Below are positions 19,619 to 30,080 of a DNA stretch of 51,280 bases, in pieces. Every line of letters starts with the position of its first letter. Within the stretch, counting starts at the first letter, position 1. Under the pieces are notes generated by a model. The model worked only from the letters and a program-made list of their open reading frames with translations. It had not been told where the DNA came from and searched no databases. Made by a program: the position numbers and the translations under genes. Location of the stretch: contig NZ_DAHVHY010000008.1 of the NCBI RefSeq assembly GCF_027322205.1, positions 1-51,280 of the forward strand, written 5' to 3'. This stretch comes from Acidithiobacillus sp. Its GTDB lineage: Bacteria; Pseudomonadota; Gammaproteobacteria; Acidithiobacillales; Acidithiobacillaceae.

Positions 19619-20350
19619 TCATCGCCCGTCCATCGCTTCTCGCTGGGAACCCAAGGCACTACAGCGATAGCCTTCGCCCCTTACTGTTTCGATGATATGA
19701 GCGTAACCATGGTGGTCCAACTCCCGCCGTAAGCGGCGAATGTGAACATCGACCGTCCGCTCTTCGATAAAGCTCTGCCGCCCCCAGATCTGATCGAGTA
19801 GCGTATCCCGCGAAAAGACCCGTTCTGGATTGGTCACAAAGAGACGCAAAAGACGAAACTCGGTAGGGCCGAGATGGATTTGTACCTCACCGGCGTACAC
19901 CCGATGCGCGCGCAGGTCCACCTGCAGCGCACCGAGCCGTACCCGACTGGCCGTCGTACCGCCATAACTGCGCCGCAGCAGGGCATTGACCCGTGCCACC
20001 AACTCCCGCGGAGAAAAAGGTTTGGCCAGATAATCGTCCGCACCCGATTCAAGACCATGCACCCGGTCGCCCTCGTCACCGCGCGCGGTAAGCAAAATGA
20101 TGGGCAGCTTCCGGGTCTCTTCACGGCGGCGCAGGGTACGGCACCATGCCAGCCCATTCTCGCCAGGAAGCATCCAGTCAAGCACGAGCAACTGCGGCCC
20201 CCAGGTCAAGAGTACCGCTTCTGCAGATTCGACGCTCCCCTCACAATGCACCTCAAAGCCTTGACGCTGCAGGGTGACGCGCAGGAGTTCCTGAATACCT
20301 TCCTCATCCTCCACCACCAGGACGCGGGAGGATGTCTTGTCTTCGTCCAT
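19619..20350 (-). CDS. phoB: phosphate regulon response regulator PhoB
   Basis: 243 residues. The receiver domain carries VLVVEDEEGIQEL and the phospho-acceptor Asp in LLVLDWMLPGENGL, with LTARGDEGDRVHGLESGADDY and the KPFS lysine. The OmpR-type winged helix follows with RTVDVHIRRLRREL and VRGEGYR. It binds Pho boxes such as the one at 18220-18237. The start MDEDKTSS has an AAGGGCAGG stretch upstream; in-frame starts up to 22 codons earlier exist but fit the receiver fold less well. Confidence 0.94.
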   Translation of the reverse strand: MDEDKTSSRVLVVEDEEGIQELLRVTLQRQGFEVHCEGSVESAEAVLLTWGPQLLVLDWMLPGENGLAWCRTLRRREETRKLPIILLTARGDEGDRVHGLESGADDYLAKPFSPRELVARVNALLRRSYGGTTASRVRLGALQVDLRAHRVYAGEVQIHLGPTEFRLLRLFVTNPERVFSRDTLLDQIWGRQSFIEERTVDVHIRRLRRELDHHGYAHIIETVRGEGYRCSALGSQREAMDGR

Positions 20351-20469
20351 ACCTGCCCTTCGCTCGGACACGCTCATCATCCGCTTATTGTGGCGCAAGC
20401 CCTGGCGGGATGCCAAGACATTGCGAACAAAGATAACCCGGTCAGTGCAGGATGGGAAGGATCAACCCC

Positions 20470-21723
<1,254 letters not shown>

Positions 21724-21924
21724 ATTTTTTACTCCGAAAACACCGGCCTCGCCACAGGGGCGCCAGTCTATGGCAGACGCTTCATCAAGGTGGGGACCAG
21801 TGCGACGCGCATCATGCAGACTGAGGCATGACGGCGAGTGCACCTTAACAGAACATACTAATTATTGCGAGTAATAAATGATGACAGGAATAGCTGCGGC
21901 GCTCAGTCTGCACACTCTGGTCTT

Positions 21925-22031
21925 ATACCGATGAAAAAGATGATATTGTGGCTGCTCCACAACCGGTTTGTGCAGGCGAAGGAGGTTACTGCATAGTTCC
22001 AGAGCTTCTGGACGATGGTGGCGGTGTTCAT
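21925..22031 (-). pseudogene. hsdM: N-terminal remnant of type I restriction methyltransferase HsdM
   Basis: Minus strand ATG at 22031 opens MNTATIVQKLWNY, which matches the well-known HsdM N-terminus of that family (followed there by CNVLRDDG and YVEQ-type residues). After WNY the frame changes: the next frame reads CSNLLRL and then VVEQPQYHLF, keeping the Cys, the LR pair, VEQ and the Y-x-LF pattern of HsdM with a short internal loss. Beyond about 21925 similarity stops and the rhlE leader begins. No hsdS or hsdR is present. Confidence 0.55.
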
Positions 22032-22098
22032 TTGGTCGTCCATCCCCACAAAAGCGGCTGATCCGTGCTCGGATACCTCGAGTGTTCACAGGTTCGAG

Positions 22099-22290
22099 TT
22101 ATAGCAACTGGTCATTGGGCTTTGATAGTACCCACTTAGGCCACCGCCTGCTGCCGGCATTGACGATGGCTTTGGCTTCCGCAAGCTGCCGCAGCAGATT
22201 GTGGATGCGGTTGAGCTTCTGTTCCCACGTCAGCACCTCGGGCTGCTTGTCGACCAGCAGCCGGTCTATGTCCACTATTGTCAGGCTACC
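22099..22290 (-). pseudogene. C-terminal fragment of an unidentified protein
   Basis: A minus-strand frame open from 22290 to a TAA at 22099 gives about 63 codons, possibly from a GTG at 22275. It reads with normal protein composition: an acidic start (DIDRLLVDKQPEVLTW), a helix rich in Leu, Gln and Lys, then a basic tail (AGSRRWPKWVLSKPNDQLL). I do not recognise the family. It ends 67 bases before the hsdM remnant on the same strand, so it may be the tail of a gene that once preceded hsdM. Confidence 0.4.
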
Positions 22291-22570
22291 TCATGTTTCG
22301 TTATAAAGTGGGTCGTCATGCTTTTCGGTCGATCGAAACTCCGATGAATATCTCCATCCAGATCCGGATGAGGCTGTCTGACGGGCGAGAAGTTCAGATG
22401 GCCATGCAGGGGTAACGCGCCCTTGCGTCCTGCCTTTCCGTTCAAATATTCGATGAATGCAATCGGCTGAACGAGATGGATCTGCAGCCAAGGATGGAGT
22501 AGGAGTAAATTTTCGCGAGACGGAGGTGCGGACTCTGTGCTCAACAACGGACATCCAGAAGGGGTGAGGC

Positions 22571-22843
22571 ATGCCAGTTCCCATAATCGATCTCTTTGCC
22601 GGTCCTGGAGGGCTCGGGGAGGGATTTGCCTCTCTGAAGGATCACAAGCTGCAACCATTCTTCGAGATCGGGCTTTCCATTGAGAAGGATGCTGTTGCAC
22701 ATCGAACGTTGACGCTCAGGGCAGTGTTCAGGCGCCTTCGCGGCACCAATGACGTCAAACACTACTACAGGTACATACGGGGCGAAATCGACGAGGCCAG
22801 TTTCCGCGGAGTCCCTGCAGTAGCCAGCGCCTTGAAGCAGTAA
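22571..22843 (+). pseudogene. truncated DNA cytosine-5 methyltransferase (N-terminal 90 residues)
   Basis: The frame begins MPVPIIDLFAGPGGLGEGF, the S-adenosylmethionine motif I of C5-cytosine methyltransferases (DLFAGxGG), and continues FEIGLSIEKDAVAHRTLTLR, where the acidic pair would bind the cofactor. It stops after 90 residues (SALKQ); whole enzymes have 350 or more. The Pro-Cys catalytic motif IV, the target-recognition domain and motifs VIII-X are absent, and nothing downstream continues it. The start has a good Shine-Dalgarno. It may still be translated but cannot methylate DNA. Confidence 0.75.
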
Positions 22844-22971
22844 AGACCCCCACCCGGCAGCTGCGAAAGAGCCGACATCGCCCGCTCCTGCCCTATCGCG
22901 AACTTCGCGGGCGCGCTACAGTGCAGTCTGGGTCTTGTGACATCAAAAACGCATGGAGGGTGAGGATCACC

Positions 22972-23871
22972 ATGACTATTGGCCTGGCTCTTGGCAGTGG
23001 CGCCGCTCGCGGGTGGGCACATATAGGAGTGATAAGCGCGCTGAATGATCATGGAGTCGTACCGGATATCGTTTGTGGCACATCCATAGGCGCCCTGGTC
23101 GGCGCTTCCTATGTTTCCAATAATCTTGAGAAACTGGAAGAATGGGTGCGCGCACTGACAAAGTTTGAAACCGCCAAATTTTTTGCCATCAACATGTCAC
23201 TGAACGGTTTTGTCAACAAAGAACGGCTGCATTATTTTCTCAAAAAGTATGTGGCTGATGATGCCTCGGCCATAGAAGATATCGTTGCGAAAAAATATGC
23301 CTCGGTCGCAACCGACTTGCAAACCGGCAGCGAGATCTGGCTGATGACGGGTTCAATCCTGGAGGCCGTATTTGCGTCCATTTCCCTGCCCGGCCTTTTT
23401 CCGGCGGTCAAAAACGATGGCAAATGGCTTATAGATGGCGGATTGGTGAACCCCGTTCCGGTGTCTGTCTGCCGCGCGCTTGGCGCCGATGTTGTTATCG
23501 CAGTAACATTGAACGATGATATCGTTGGCAAACGCCTTCAAAATAACCTGGCCACAGAAACACCGGATGCCGACGTTACCGGAAAAATATCAGGCCTGGT
23601 CTCGGCGTATACCGCCTCGGTATTTCCGGCGACAGGCGATAAAGAGCAAGCACCCAGCCTGTTTGATGCCATCGCCGGCTCGGTCAATATTATGCAGGAC
23701 AGGATCACCCGGAGTCGCATGGCCGGAGATCCTCCGGATATCCTGCTTTCTCCAAAGCTGTCCCATATTGGCTTACTGGAGTTTTATCGTGCCGGTGAAG
23801 CCATAACGGAGGGGGAAAAATGCGTGCAGAGAATGTTGCCGGAAATACAGCATATATTGGGGATGCCTTAA
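22972..23871 (+). CDS. patatin-like phospholipase, RssA/NTE family
   Basis: 299 residues. The oxyanion loop GLALGSGAARGWAHIGV, the nucleophile elbow CGTSIGALVGAS (GxSxG) and the DGG box LIDGGLVNPVPV form a complete Ser-Asp dyad. No membrane segment is evident, so it is probably cytoplasmic or peripheral. The family hydrolyses acyl groups of phospholipids or lysophospholipids; substrate is unknown. ATG at 22972 has GAGGATCACC before it; a GTG 17 codons upstream reads into non-homologous sequence. It stands alone between restriction debris and mnmA, which is convergent with it. Confidence 0.85.
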   Translation: MTIGLALGSGAARGWAHIGVISALNDHGVVPDIVCGTSIGALVGASYVSNNLEKLEEWVRALTKFETAKFFAINMSLNGFVNKERLHYFLKKYVADDASAIEDIVAKKYASVATDLQTGSEIWLMTGSILEAVFASISLPGLFPAVKNDGKWLIDGGLVNPVPVSVCRALGADVVIAVTLNDDIVGKRLQNNLATETPDADVTGKISGLVSAYTASVFPATGDKEQAPSLFDAIAGSVNIMQDRITRSRMAGDPPDILLSPKLSHIGLLEFYRAGEAITEGEKCVQRMLPEIQHILGMP

Positions 23872-23889
23872 CGAACGCGCGCACGCAGA

Positions 23890-24948
23890 CTATTCCGTGT
23901 TACGAATCCAGCCCCCACCCAGCAGGCGCTCACCTTGGTAACAGACGGCGGCCTGACCGGGGGTGACGGCGCGTTGCGGCTCGGAAAAGCGGAGTTCGGC
24001 CCGGGCATCGGGGAGCAGGTGCAGTATGGCCGGCTCGGCGCGGGAGCGGTAACGCAATTTTACGGTCACGGCATGGCTTTCGCCGGGCGACAAATCCGCC
24101 AGCCAGTTGCACGCATCCAGGCTGGCCGCACGGCGGTAGAGTTCATCCTCAGCGCCGACAATCACCCGGTTCTGCGCCGGGTCCAGCGCGAGGACATAGC
24201 GCGGCTGACCACTGCCACCGCCCAGACCGCGCCGCTGGCCGACGGTAAAGTGCAAGGTACCCGGATGATGGCCGATAAGCTGCCCGCTGCTGTCGACCAT
24301 CTCTCCTTCCTGCGCCATGTCCAATCCGGCGTAATCCTCCAGAAAGCGGCGGTAGTCACCGTCCGGTACAAAGCAGATGTCCTGAGAATCCTGCTTGGCG
24401 GCCACGGGCAGGCCGTGCTTGCGGGCCATGGCGCGCACCTCGTCCTTATTCATGCCACCCACGGGAAAGCGCAGGCGGGGCAAAAGCGTCGCGCCGATGG
24501 CGAAAAGAAAATAGGATTGATCTTTGGCATCGTCACGGCCACGCAGCAGGGCGGCACCCGAGGGGGTTTCCACCAGACGCGCATAATGGCCTGTCGCTAG
24601 CAGCGAGGCGCCCAGCTTCTCACCTTCCGTCAGCAGGGCATCAAATTTGAGAAATTGGTTACAGCGTGCACAGGGGTTGGGGGTACGCCCGGCCTGATAT
24701 TCGGCGACGAACACATCGACCACCTGACGCCGGAAGGCTTCACGATAATCCAGCACCGTGTAGGGAATATCCAGACGGGCACAGACATCGGCGGCGTCTT
24801 CGATATCTTTTTCATCGCAGCAGCGGCTTTTCGGCCACAGGCGCAGAGTCACGCCGGTGAGTTCGTAGCCCTGCTCCTGCATGAGAATGGCCGCAACGGC
24901 AGAGTCGACGCCGCCGGAGAGCGCAATAAGGGCTTTTGGATCCGCCAT
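23890..24948 (-). CDS. mnmA: tRNA-specific 2-thiouridylase MnmA
   Basis: 352 residues. The PP-loop is ALSGGVDSAVAA, the catalytic cysteines lie in TPNPCARCNQFLKF and DSQDICFVPDGDY, and KDQSYFLF and TVGQRRGLGGG are diagnostic. It thiolates U34 of tRNA for Lys, Glu and Gln, taking sulfur that originates from IscS in the same cluster. The start MADPKAL was chosen because upstream residues are not homologous. It follows iscX by 13 bases, so it is probably cotranscribed with the isc genes. Confidence 0.94.
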   Translation of the reverse strand: MADPKALIALSGGVDSAVAAILMQEQGYELTGVTLRLWPKSRCCDEKDIEDAADVCARLDIPYTVLDYREAFRRQVVDVFVAEYQAGRTPNPCARCNQFLKFDALLTEGEKLGASLLATGHYARLVETPSGAALLRGRDDAKDQSYFLFAIGATLLPRLRFPVGGMNKDEVRAMARKHGLPVAAKQDSQDICFVPDGDYRRFLEDYAGLDMAQEGEMVDSSGQLIGHHPGTLHFTVGQRRGLGGGSGQPRYVLALDPAQNRVIVGAEDELYRRAASLDACNWLADLSPGESHAVTVKLRYRSRAEPAILHLLPDARAELRFSEPQRAVTPGQAAVCYQGERLLGGGWIRNTE

Positions 24949-24961
24949 GGCGCCGCCTGAC

Positions 24962-25156
24962 TCAGTCCTTCTCCGCCAGCCAGGCCATCTGGATGGCTTC
25001 GAGGATACCTTCGCTGGACTTTTGCGGATCATCGGCAAAATCCGGCAGGTCGGTAATCCAGCGATGCAGATCGGTGAAACGCAGATGGGTCACATCAACG
25101 TCCGGGTGGGCTTCATCCAGAGCAATAGCCAGTTCCATGGTGTCGGTCCAGCGCAT
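24962..25156 (-). CDS. iscX: Fe-S cluster assembly protein IscX
   Basis: 64 residues, the usual size. It begins MRWTDTMELAIALDEAHPD, has the acidic LRFTDLHRWITDLPDF core and ends EAIQMAWLAEKD. IscX binds IscS and iron and modulates sulfur transfer to IscU. Its ATG overlaps the fdx stop (ATGA). An in-frame extension of 37 codons is just fdx read in another frame. Confidence 0.93.
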   Translation of the reverse strand: MRWTDTMELAIALDEAHPDVDVTHLRFTDLHRWITDLPDFADDPQKSSEGILEAIQMAWLAEKD

Positions 25157-25494
25157 CAGTGCCGCTCCTTTTCCAGATTGATGGTGTATTTGGGGATTTC
25201 GATGACCAGTTCGGTATCGGTCACCTTCGCCTGACAACTGAGGCGGGAGGTAGGCTCCAGACCCCAAGCCTTATCGAGGAGATCTTCTTCCTTCTCTTCC
25301 GCCGCTTCCAGGCTATCAAAGCCCTCGCGCAAAATCACATGGCAGGTCGTGCAGGCGCAGGACATCTCGCAGGCGTGTTCAATGTGAATATCATTGCGCA
25401 TCGCCGCAGCGATGATAGTCTCCCCCGGCTCGGCCTCGAACTCCGCTCCCTCGGGGCAGGTTTCCGGGTTGGGCAGGACGCGTATTTTGGTCAT
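25156..25494 (-). CDS. fdx: [2Fe-2S] ferredoxin of the ISC system
   Basis: 112 residues. Cluster ligands are in HACEMSCACTTCHV and the fourth Cys in SRLSCQA, the adrenodoxin-type C-x5-C-x2-C...C spacing. It donates electrons during Fe-S cluster formation on IscU. The start MTKIRVLPNPETCPEG immediately follows the hscA stop. Confidence 0.95.
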   Translation of the reverse strand: MTKIRVLPNPETCPEGAEFEAEPGETIIAAAMRNDIHIEHACEMSCACTTCHVILREGFDSLEAAEEKEEDLLDKAWGLEPTSRLSCQAKVTDTELVIEIPKYTINLEKERH

Positions 25495-27357
25495 TCAGTC
25501 TCCCAGATCATCAATGGAACGGCCAGCGATAGCACGGCGCAAAGCACTATCCATGCGCCGCTGCACCAGAGGTCCGGCGGCCGCTTCCACCGCTTCGGCG
25601 GCGTGCGTGATGGCGTCTGCATCCGTGCCGGATAAGGCCTGGATCAGTGCCGCGTTGGTCTTATCCAGGGCAGCTCGCTCCGCAGGCTCGAGCAGGTCTG
25701 CATCCGCGGCCAGTGCCGTGATCAACGCTTCACGCACGCGCTCGCCTTCCACTTTGGCCTCGGACAGGCGGCGCTTGACGACATCTTCCGCACCATGCGT
25801 AAAAGAGTCCTGCAACATATTGGCAATTTCTTCATCATTCAGTCCGAAAGACGGCTTGACGACGACTTCCGAACGCCCCCCTGTGCTCATTTCTTCAGCA
25901 CGCACGGCCAGCAGACCGTCGGCATCCACCTGAAAAGTTACAAGAATCCGCGCCGCGCCGGCCACCATGGGGGGAATGCCGCGCAGACTGAAGCGCGCCA
26001 GCGAACGACAGTCCTGCACCAGATCGCGCTCGCCCTGCAAGACATGGATGCTCATGGCCGTCTGACCGTCCTTGAAGGTGGTGAATTCCTGCGCCCGCGC
26101 CACTGGAATGGGGGTGTTGCGAGGAATAATTGTCTCCACCAGTCCGCCCATGGTCTCCAGACCCAGGGACAGGGGTAACACGTCCATCAACAGCAAGTCT
26201 TCGCGCTGATTGCCCACCAGGGCATCCGCCTGAATGGCGGCACCCATGGCCACCACTTGGTCGGGGTCAATATCCGTCAGCGGCGCCTGTTGAAAGGATG
26301 CCTCCACCAGCGCGCGCACGGCGGGGACACGGGTGGCACCGCCCACCAGCACCACGCCGTCAATTTCATCCAGCTTTAAACCGGCATCCCGCAGCGCCCG
26401 CCGGCAGGCCGGGAGGGTCCGCTGAATAACCGGCTGAATCAGTGACTCCAACTGACTACGGGACAGTTTTATCTCGTGCGCCGCGCGGCCGGACGGCGCC
26501 AGCACTATAAGCGTTTCGTCGACAGCACTGAGCGCCTCTTTGGCGGTGCGCGCCTGCTGGAGCACCTGCCGCCGCCAGAGGGGATCGGACGCATCCCCAC
26601 CCTCCCGCATCAGCCATTCGGCCAGCGCATGATCCATGTCGTCGCCGCCCAGGGCAGAGTCGCCGGCGGTGGCCAGCACCTCAAAAACCCCCGCCTGCAG
26701 GCGCAATATGGAGATGTCGAAGGTTCCGCCGCCCAGATCGTAGATGGCGAAAATGCCTTCACTACCCTTGTCCAGACCATAGGCCACCGCCGCAGCGGTC
26801 GGCTCGGCCAGCAGGCGCAATACATTCAGCCCCGCCAGGCGGGCCGCATCTTTGGTGGCCTGACGCTGGGCCTCATCGAAATAAGCGGGCACCGTGATCA
26901 CCACACCCTCCGGTTCGCCACCCAGGGTTTCCACTGCCCGCTCTTTGAGCACCCGCAATATTTCGGCAGACACCTCTACGGGGGATTTTTCACCGGCCAC
27001 CGTGCGCAGGCGCACCATACCTTCTCCAGGAACAAGGTCGTAAGGCAGGTGTCCGGCGAGGGTCTGCACATCGCCATGGCCTCGCCCCATCAGGCGTTTC
27101 ACTGAGGCAATGGTATTGTGCGGGTCCTGTCCGGCGGCGGCGACCGCGGGATAGCCGACATGAATATCACCGTCACAGAGGTAGCGCACCACCGAAGGCA
27201 GCAGATGCTTACCTTCATGATCGCGCATGACGGTGGGCACCGCTGACAATACGGACGCCACCAACGAATGGGTGGTTCCCAGGTCGATGCCGATAGCCAG
27301 CCGCCGCTGATGAGGATCAGCGGCCATGCCCGGTTCTGCAATTTGCATTAACGCCAT
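25495..27357 (-). CDS. hscA: Fe-S cluster chaperone HscA (Hsp70 class)
   Basis: 620 residues. Hsp70 ATPase motifs are [44 protein letters not shown] and [13 protein letters not shown]; the substrate domain begins near residue 390 ([15 protein letters not shown]). HscA with HscB releases clusters from IscU by recognising its LPPVK motif, and IscU at 28341 has exactly that (ELPPVKIH). The gene lies between hscB and fdx, as in E. coli. Confidence 0.95.
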   Translation of the reverse strand: MALMQIAEPGMAADPHQRRLAIGIDLGTTHSLVASVLSAVPTVMRDHEGKHLLPSVVRYLCDGDIHVGYPAVAAAGQDPHNTIASVKRLMGRGHGDVQTLAGHLPYDLVPGEGMVRLRTVAGEKSPVEVSAEILRVLKERAVETLGGEPEGVVITVPAYFDEAQRQATKDAARLAGLNVLRLLAEPTAAAVAYGLDKGSEGIFAIYDLGGGTFDISILRLQAGVFEVLATAGDSALGGDDMDHALAEWLMREGGDASDPLWRRQVLQQARTAKEALSAVDETLIVLAPSGRAAHEIKLSRSQLESLIQPVIQRTLPACRRALRDAGLKLDEIDGVVLVGGATRVPAVRALVEASFQQAPLTDIDPDQVVAMGAAIQADALVGNQREDLLLMDVLPLSLGLETMGGLVETIIPRNTPIPVARAQEFTTFKDGQTAMSIHVLQGERDLVQDCRSLARFSLRGIPPMVAGAARILVTFQVDADGLLAVRAEEMSTGGRSEVVVKPSFGLNDEEIANMLQDSFTHGAEDVVKRRLSEAKVEGERVREALITALAADADLLEPAERAALDKTNAALIQALSGTDADAITHAAEAVEAAAGPLVQRRMDSALRRAIAGRSIDDLGD

Positions 27358-27390
27358 GATATATCGCCCTGATTGTAGAGGTTCCGCCGC

Positions 27391-28008
27391 TCAGGCATTC
27401 TGCAAAGACTCCGCGCTGCGGCCTATCTCGCCGAGGAGTTTATCGAGAAACTGCAGTTCGCGCACCGCCGATCCGGCAGCTTCCGGCTCGGCACAGGGTA
27501 AGGTCGCGAGCAATCTGTGGAGACGCTGCACCACGTGTACTCCTGCCGTATCCACTTCCTGACGCAAAGCCTCCATGCCCGTCACATCGCGCGCCGCCAC
27601 GAGCTCTTCCAGACGTTCGCGATAGATCATCTGCGTCATCAGCAGCGTGGGATCGGCCACCTTCACCTGCTCACCCAGCGCGTCCACGCCCTGCCGCCGC
27701 AAGAGATAATCAGCACGCCGCAGGGGGTCCCGCAATATGGCCAAGGCCTCGTTGAGGCGGGTGCTCCATTCCAGGGAATGGCGTCTTGCCGTCGGCTCCG
27801 CATGGGCGAAGCGATCGGGATGCAGGCCTTTTTGCAACGCAAACACCTGCGTACGCAACGCTTGCACGTCCAGATCATAGGTTTCTGGCAGGTCTGCCAC
27901 CGCGAAGAGCGACAGGTCCGCACGAAAAGGCTGCACCGCCCCGCAAGCAGCACAAAGTGCGGGGGGAGCGCCGAGCACCGCCCCGCACTGGAAGCAGGAA
28001 TCAGTCAT
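27391..28008 (-). CDS. hscB: Fe-S co-chaperone HscB with N-terminal CxxC zinc-ribbon-like extension
   Basis: 205 residues, longer than the 171 of E. coli HscB. Residues 5-22 carry two CxxC pairs (C5, C8, C19, C22: CFQCGAV and CAACGA), an extension known from eukaryotic HSCB and some bacteria but absent from E. coli. The J domain follows with HPD at 63-65 (GLHPDRFAH), then the C-terminal three-helix IscU-binding domain. It stimulates HscA and delivers IscU. The ATG overlaps the iscA stop as ATGA. The cysteines probably bind zinc or a cluster; that is inference. Confidence 0.92.
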   Translation of the reverse strand: MTDSCFQCGAVLGAPPALCAACGAVQPFRADLSLFAVADLPETYDLDVQALRTQVFALQKGLHPDRFAHAEPTARRHSLEWSTRLNEALAILRDPLRRADYLLRRQGVDALGEQVKVADPTLLMTQMIYRERLEELVAARDVTGMEALRQEVDTAGVHVVQRLHRLLATLPCAEPEAAGSAVRELQFLDKLLGEIGRSAESLQNA

Positions 28009-28331
28009 CAGGTCGTAAAGCTCTCGCCGCAACCGCAGGCATCCTTGACGTTGGGATTGTTAAAACGAAACCCTTCGTTCAAGCCCTCGCGGGTGAAATC
28101 CAGCTCAGTGCCATCCAGATAAATGAGACTTTTGGGGTCCACGAAAAGACTCACGTCATCATGGGGAAACACCATATCTTCCGGATTGGGGGCATCCACA
28201 AACTCCATGACGTAAGACAACCCGGAGCAACCGCTGGTTTTTACACCAATGCGGATGCCCAGTCCCTTGCCCCGTTTGGCGATACTTTTGCGTACCTGCT
28301 GCGCCGCACTTTCCGATAAAGTCAAAGCCAT
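28008..28331 (-). CDS. iscA: Fe-S assembly A-type carrier IscA
   Basis: 107 residues. The three conserved cysteines lie in [15 protein letters not shown] and DACGCGESF. It carries iron or a cluster to target apoproteins. It follows iscU by nine bases and its TGA overlaps hscB. Confidence 0.95.
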   Translation of the reverse strand: MALTLSESAAQQVRKSIAKRGKGLGIRIGVKTSGCSGLSYVMEFVDAPNPEDMVFPHDDVSLFVDPKSLIYLDGTELDFTREGLNEGFRFNNPNVKDACGCGESFTT

Positions 28332-28340
28332 GACGGTATC

Positions 28341-28772
28341 CTAGTGTGCCGTCTGGGCACTGGCCATTACCGGCTGCACCACCACCTGCGCGCCACCTTG
28401 CTTTTGGCGGTAATCCTCCACCGCGGCCTTGATGGCGTCTTCCGCCAGCACGGAGCAATGGATCTTGACCGGAGGCAACTCCAGCTCTTCGGCGATATGG
28501 CTGTTCTTGATGGTCATCGCCTCGTCGAGGGTTTTGCCCTTGACCCACTCCGTCACCAGCGAACTGGAAGCAATAGCCGAACCACAGCCATAGGTTTTGA
28601 ATTTGGCATCTTCGATAATGCCCTGCTCATTGACCTTGATCTGCAGACGCATCACATCGCCGCAAGCTGGTGCGCCGACCATACCGGTACCGACACCACG
28701 GTCATCCTTGTCCATCGCCCCCACGTTGCGGGGATTTTCATAATGATCAATTACTTTTTCGCTGTATGCCAT
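28341..28772 (-). CDS. iscU: Fe-S cluster scaffold IscU
   Basis: 143 residues. Cluster ligands are in GAPACGDVM, YGCGSAIASSS and HCSVLAEDA, and the HscA-recognition motif is ELPPVKIH. Clusters are assembled on this scaffold from IscS sulfur. AAGGAGCATAGTC precedes the ATG. The C-terminus is about 15 residues longer than E. coli IscU (ending VVVQPVMASAQTAH). Confidence 0.96.
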   Translation of the reverse strand: MAYSEKVIDHYENPRNVGAMDKDDRGVGTGMVGAPACGDVMRLQIKVNEQGIIEDAKFKTYGCGSAIASSSLVTEWVKGKTLDEAMTIKNSHIAEELELPPVKIHCSVLAEDAIKAAVEDYRQKQGGAQVVVQPVMASAQTAH

Positions 28773-28796
28773 GACTATGCTCCTTTTGTAAGGGCC

Positions 28797-30062
28797 TTAA
28801 TGCGCAGCCCACTGAATACTATTGAGATCAATACCTTCCTGATGCATCTCCCAGAGGGGAGACAACTCCCGTAACTTATCCACCTTGCCGGCGATCAGTT
28901 CGATGGTGGCATCGATTTCCTCTTCCGTCGTGTAACGACCAATACCAAAGCGGATGGAACTGTGGGCCAACTCATCCGATTTCCCCAAAGCGCGGAGCAC
29001 ATAAGAAGGCTCCAGGCTGGCCGAAGTACAGGCCGACCCGCTGGATACAGCAATTTCCTTCAGCGCCATAATCAGCGACTCGCCTTCCACAAAGGCAAAA
29101 CTGATATTGAGGTTGTGCGGCACCCGGTGTTCCATATTGCCATTAATATAAGTTTCTTCCACCCGTTCCTGAATACCTTGGAGCAAACGGTCGCGCAACT
29201 GGCGGATACGCTTGGCATCGCTCTCCATCGACTGTACGGCCAGTTCGGCTGCCGCACCCATGCCGACAATCTGGTGGGTAGGCAAAGTCCCGGAACGCAT
29301 GCCGCGCTCGTGGCCGCCACCATGCACCTGGGCCTCGACCCGCACCCGGGGCTTACGCCGCACATAGAGGGCACCGATACCCTTGGGACCATAAATCTTA
29401 TGCCCAGACAGGCTCATCATGTCTGCCTGGATGGCTTCCACATCGACCGGAATCTTGCCCAGGGCCTGCACGGCGTCCACATGGAACAAGACCTTGTGCG
29501 CGCGCAGCATCTTGCCGATGGCTTCCATGGGCTGGATGACGCCGATTTCGTTGTTCACATACAGCACGGAAGCAATGATGGTATCCGGACGAATCGCCGC
29601 CGCAAAAGCCTGCAGATCGACCAGACCGTCTTCCTGCACTTCCAGATAAGTGATTTCAAAGCCTTCACGCTCCAACTGGCGGCAGGTATCCAGAGTCGCC
29701 TTGTGCTCCGTGCGCAAGGTGATGAGATGCTTGCCTTTGCCGGAATAGAAATGCGCCGCACCCTTGAGGGCCAGATTGGTTGCCTCCGTCGCGCCTGAAG
29801 TCCAAACAATCTCACGGGGATCGGCATGAATAGCATCGGCCACCTGCTGGCGCGCCTTTTCCACCGCTTTTTCCGCCGTCCAGCCGTAGGGATGGGAACG
29901 GCTGGCCGCATTACCGAAATCATGGGTCAGAAAAGGCAGCATCTGTTCCAGAACCAGCGGATCCACCGGCGTCGTCGCCTGATAATCCAGATAAATGGGA
30001 CGATCCGGATTGATCAGCAACGGCTGCTTGCTGTTCAGTTCAATGATCTTGGATTGATTCAT
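28797..30062 (-). CDS. iscS: cysteine desulfurase IscS
   Basis: 421 residues. PLP fold with [26 protein letters not shown], the [14 protein letters not shown] segment containing the PLP lysine, and the mobile-loop catalytic Cys in [20 protein letters not shown]. It takes sulfur from cysteine for Fe-S clusters and for MnmA. The ATG at 30062 (MNQSKII) has GAGG eight bases upstream; an in-frame GTG three codons earlier is less likely. The N-terminus is about 15 residues longer than E. coli IscS. Confidence 0.96.
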   Translation of the reverse strand: MNQSKIIELNSKQPLLINPDRPIYLDYQATTPVDPLVLEQMLPFLTHDFGNAASRSHPYGWTAEKAVEKARQQVADAIHADPREIVWTSGATEATNLALKGAAHFYSGKGKHLITLRTEHKATLDTCRQLEREGFEITYLEVQEDGLVDLQAFAAAIRPDTIIASVLYVNNEIGVIQPMEAIGKMLRAHKVLFHVDAVQALGKIPVDVEAIQADMMSLSGHKIYGPKGIGALYVRRKPRVRVEAQVHGGGHERGMRSGTLPTHQIVGMGAAAELAVQSMESDAKRIRQLRDRLLQGIQERVEETYINGNMEHRVPHNLNISFAFVEGESLIMALKEIAVSSGSACTSASLEPSYVLRALGKSDELAHSSIRFGIGRYTTEEEIDATIELIAGKVDKLRELSPLWEMHQEGIDLNSIQWAAH

Positions 30063-30080
30063 TTCCTGCACCTCACGGTC

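Larger units (their letters stand above)
21724..22570. other. gene-poor stretch with restriction-modification debris
   Basis: 847 bases without an intact gene. On the minus strand it contains the rhlE leader, a degraded hsdM start (about 21925-22031) and a C-terminal coding scrap (22099-22290). From about 22291 to 22570 I find no recognisable product; a 40-codon plus-strand frame (22293-22415) and overlapping minus frames are too short or compositionally odd to support. The right end supplies the Shine-Dalgarno (AAGGGGTGAGG) for the truncated methyltransferase at 22571. Confidence 0.7.

Noticed and set aside
22293-22415. 40-codon plus-strand frame starting MFRYKVGRHAF
   Set aside because: Short, no Shine-Dalgarno and no recognised family. 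It lies in degraded sequence.
22281-22700. 139-codon minus-strand frame overlapping the truncated methyltransferase
   Set aside because: Half of it is antisense to the methyltransferase motif I region. The remainder (ending SMTTHFITKHEVA) has no identifiable domain.
22898-22910. CGCGAA-C-TTCGCG palindrome upstream of the patatin gene
   Set aside because: A one-base centre cannot form a hairpin, and such GC-rich palindromes are frequent in this composition. No other operator evidence was found.
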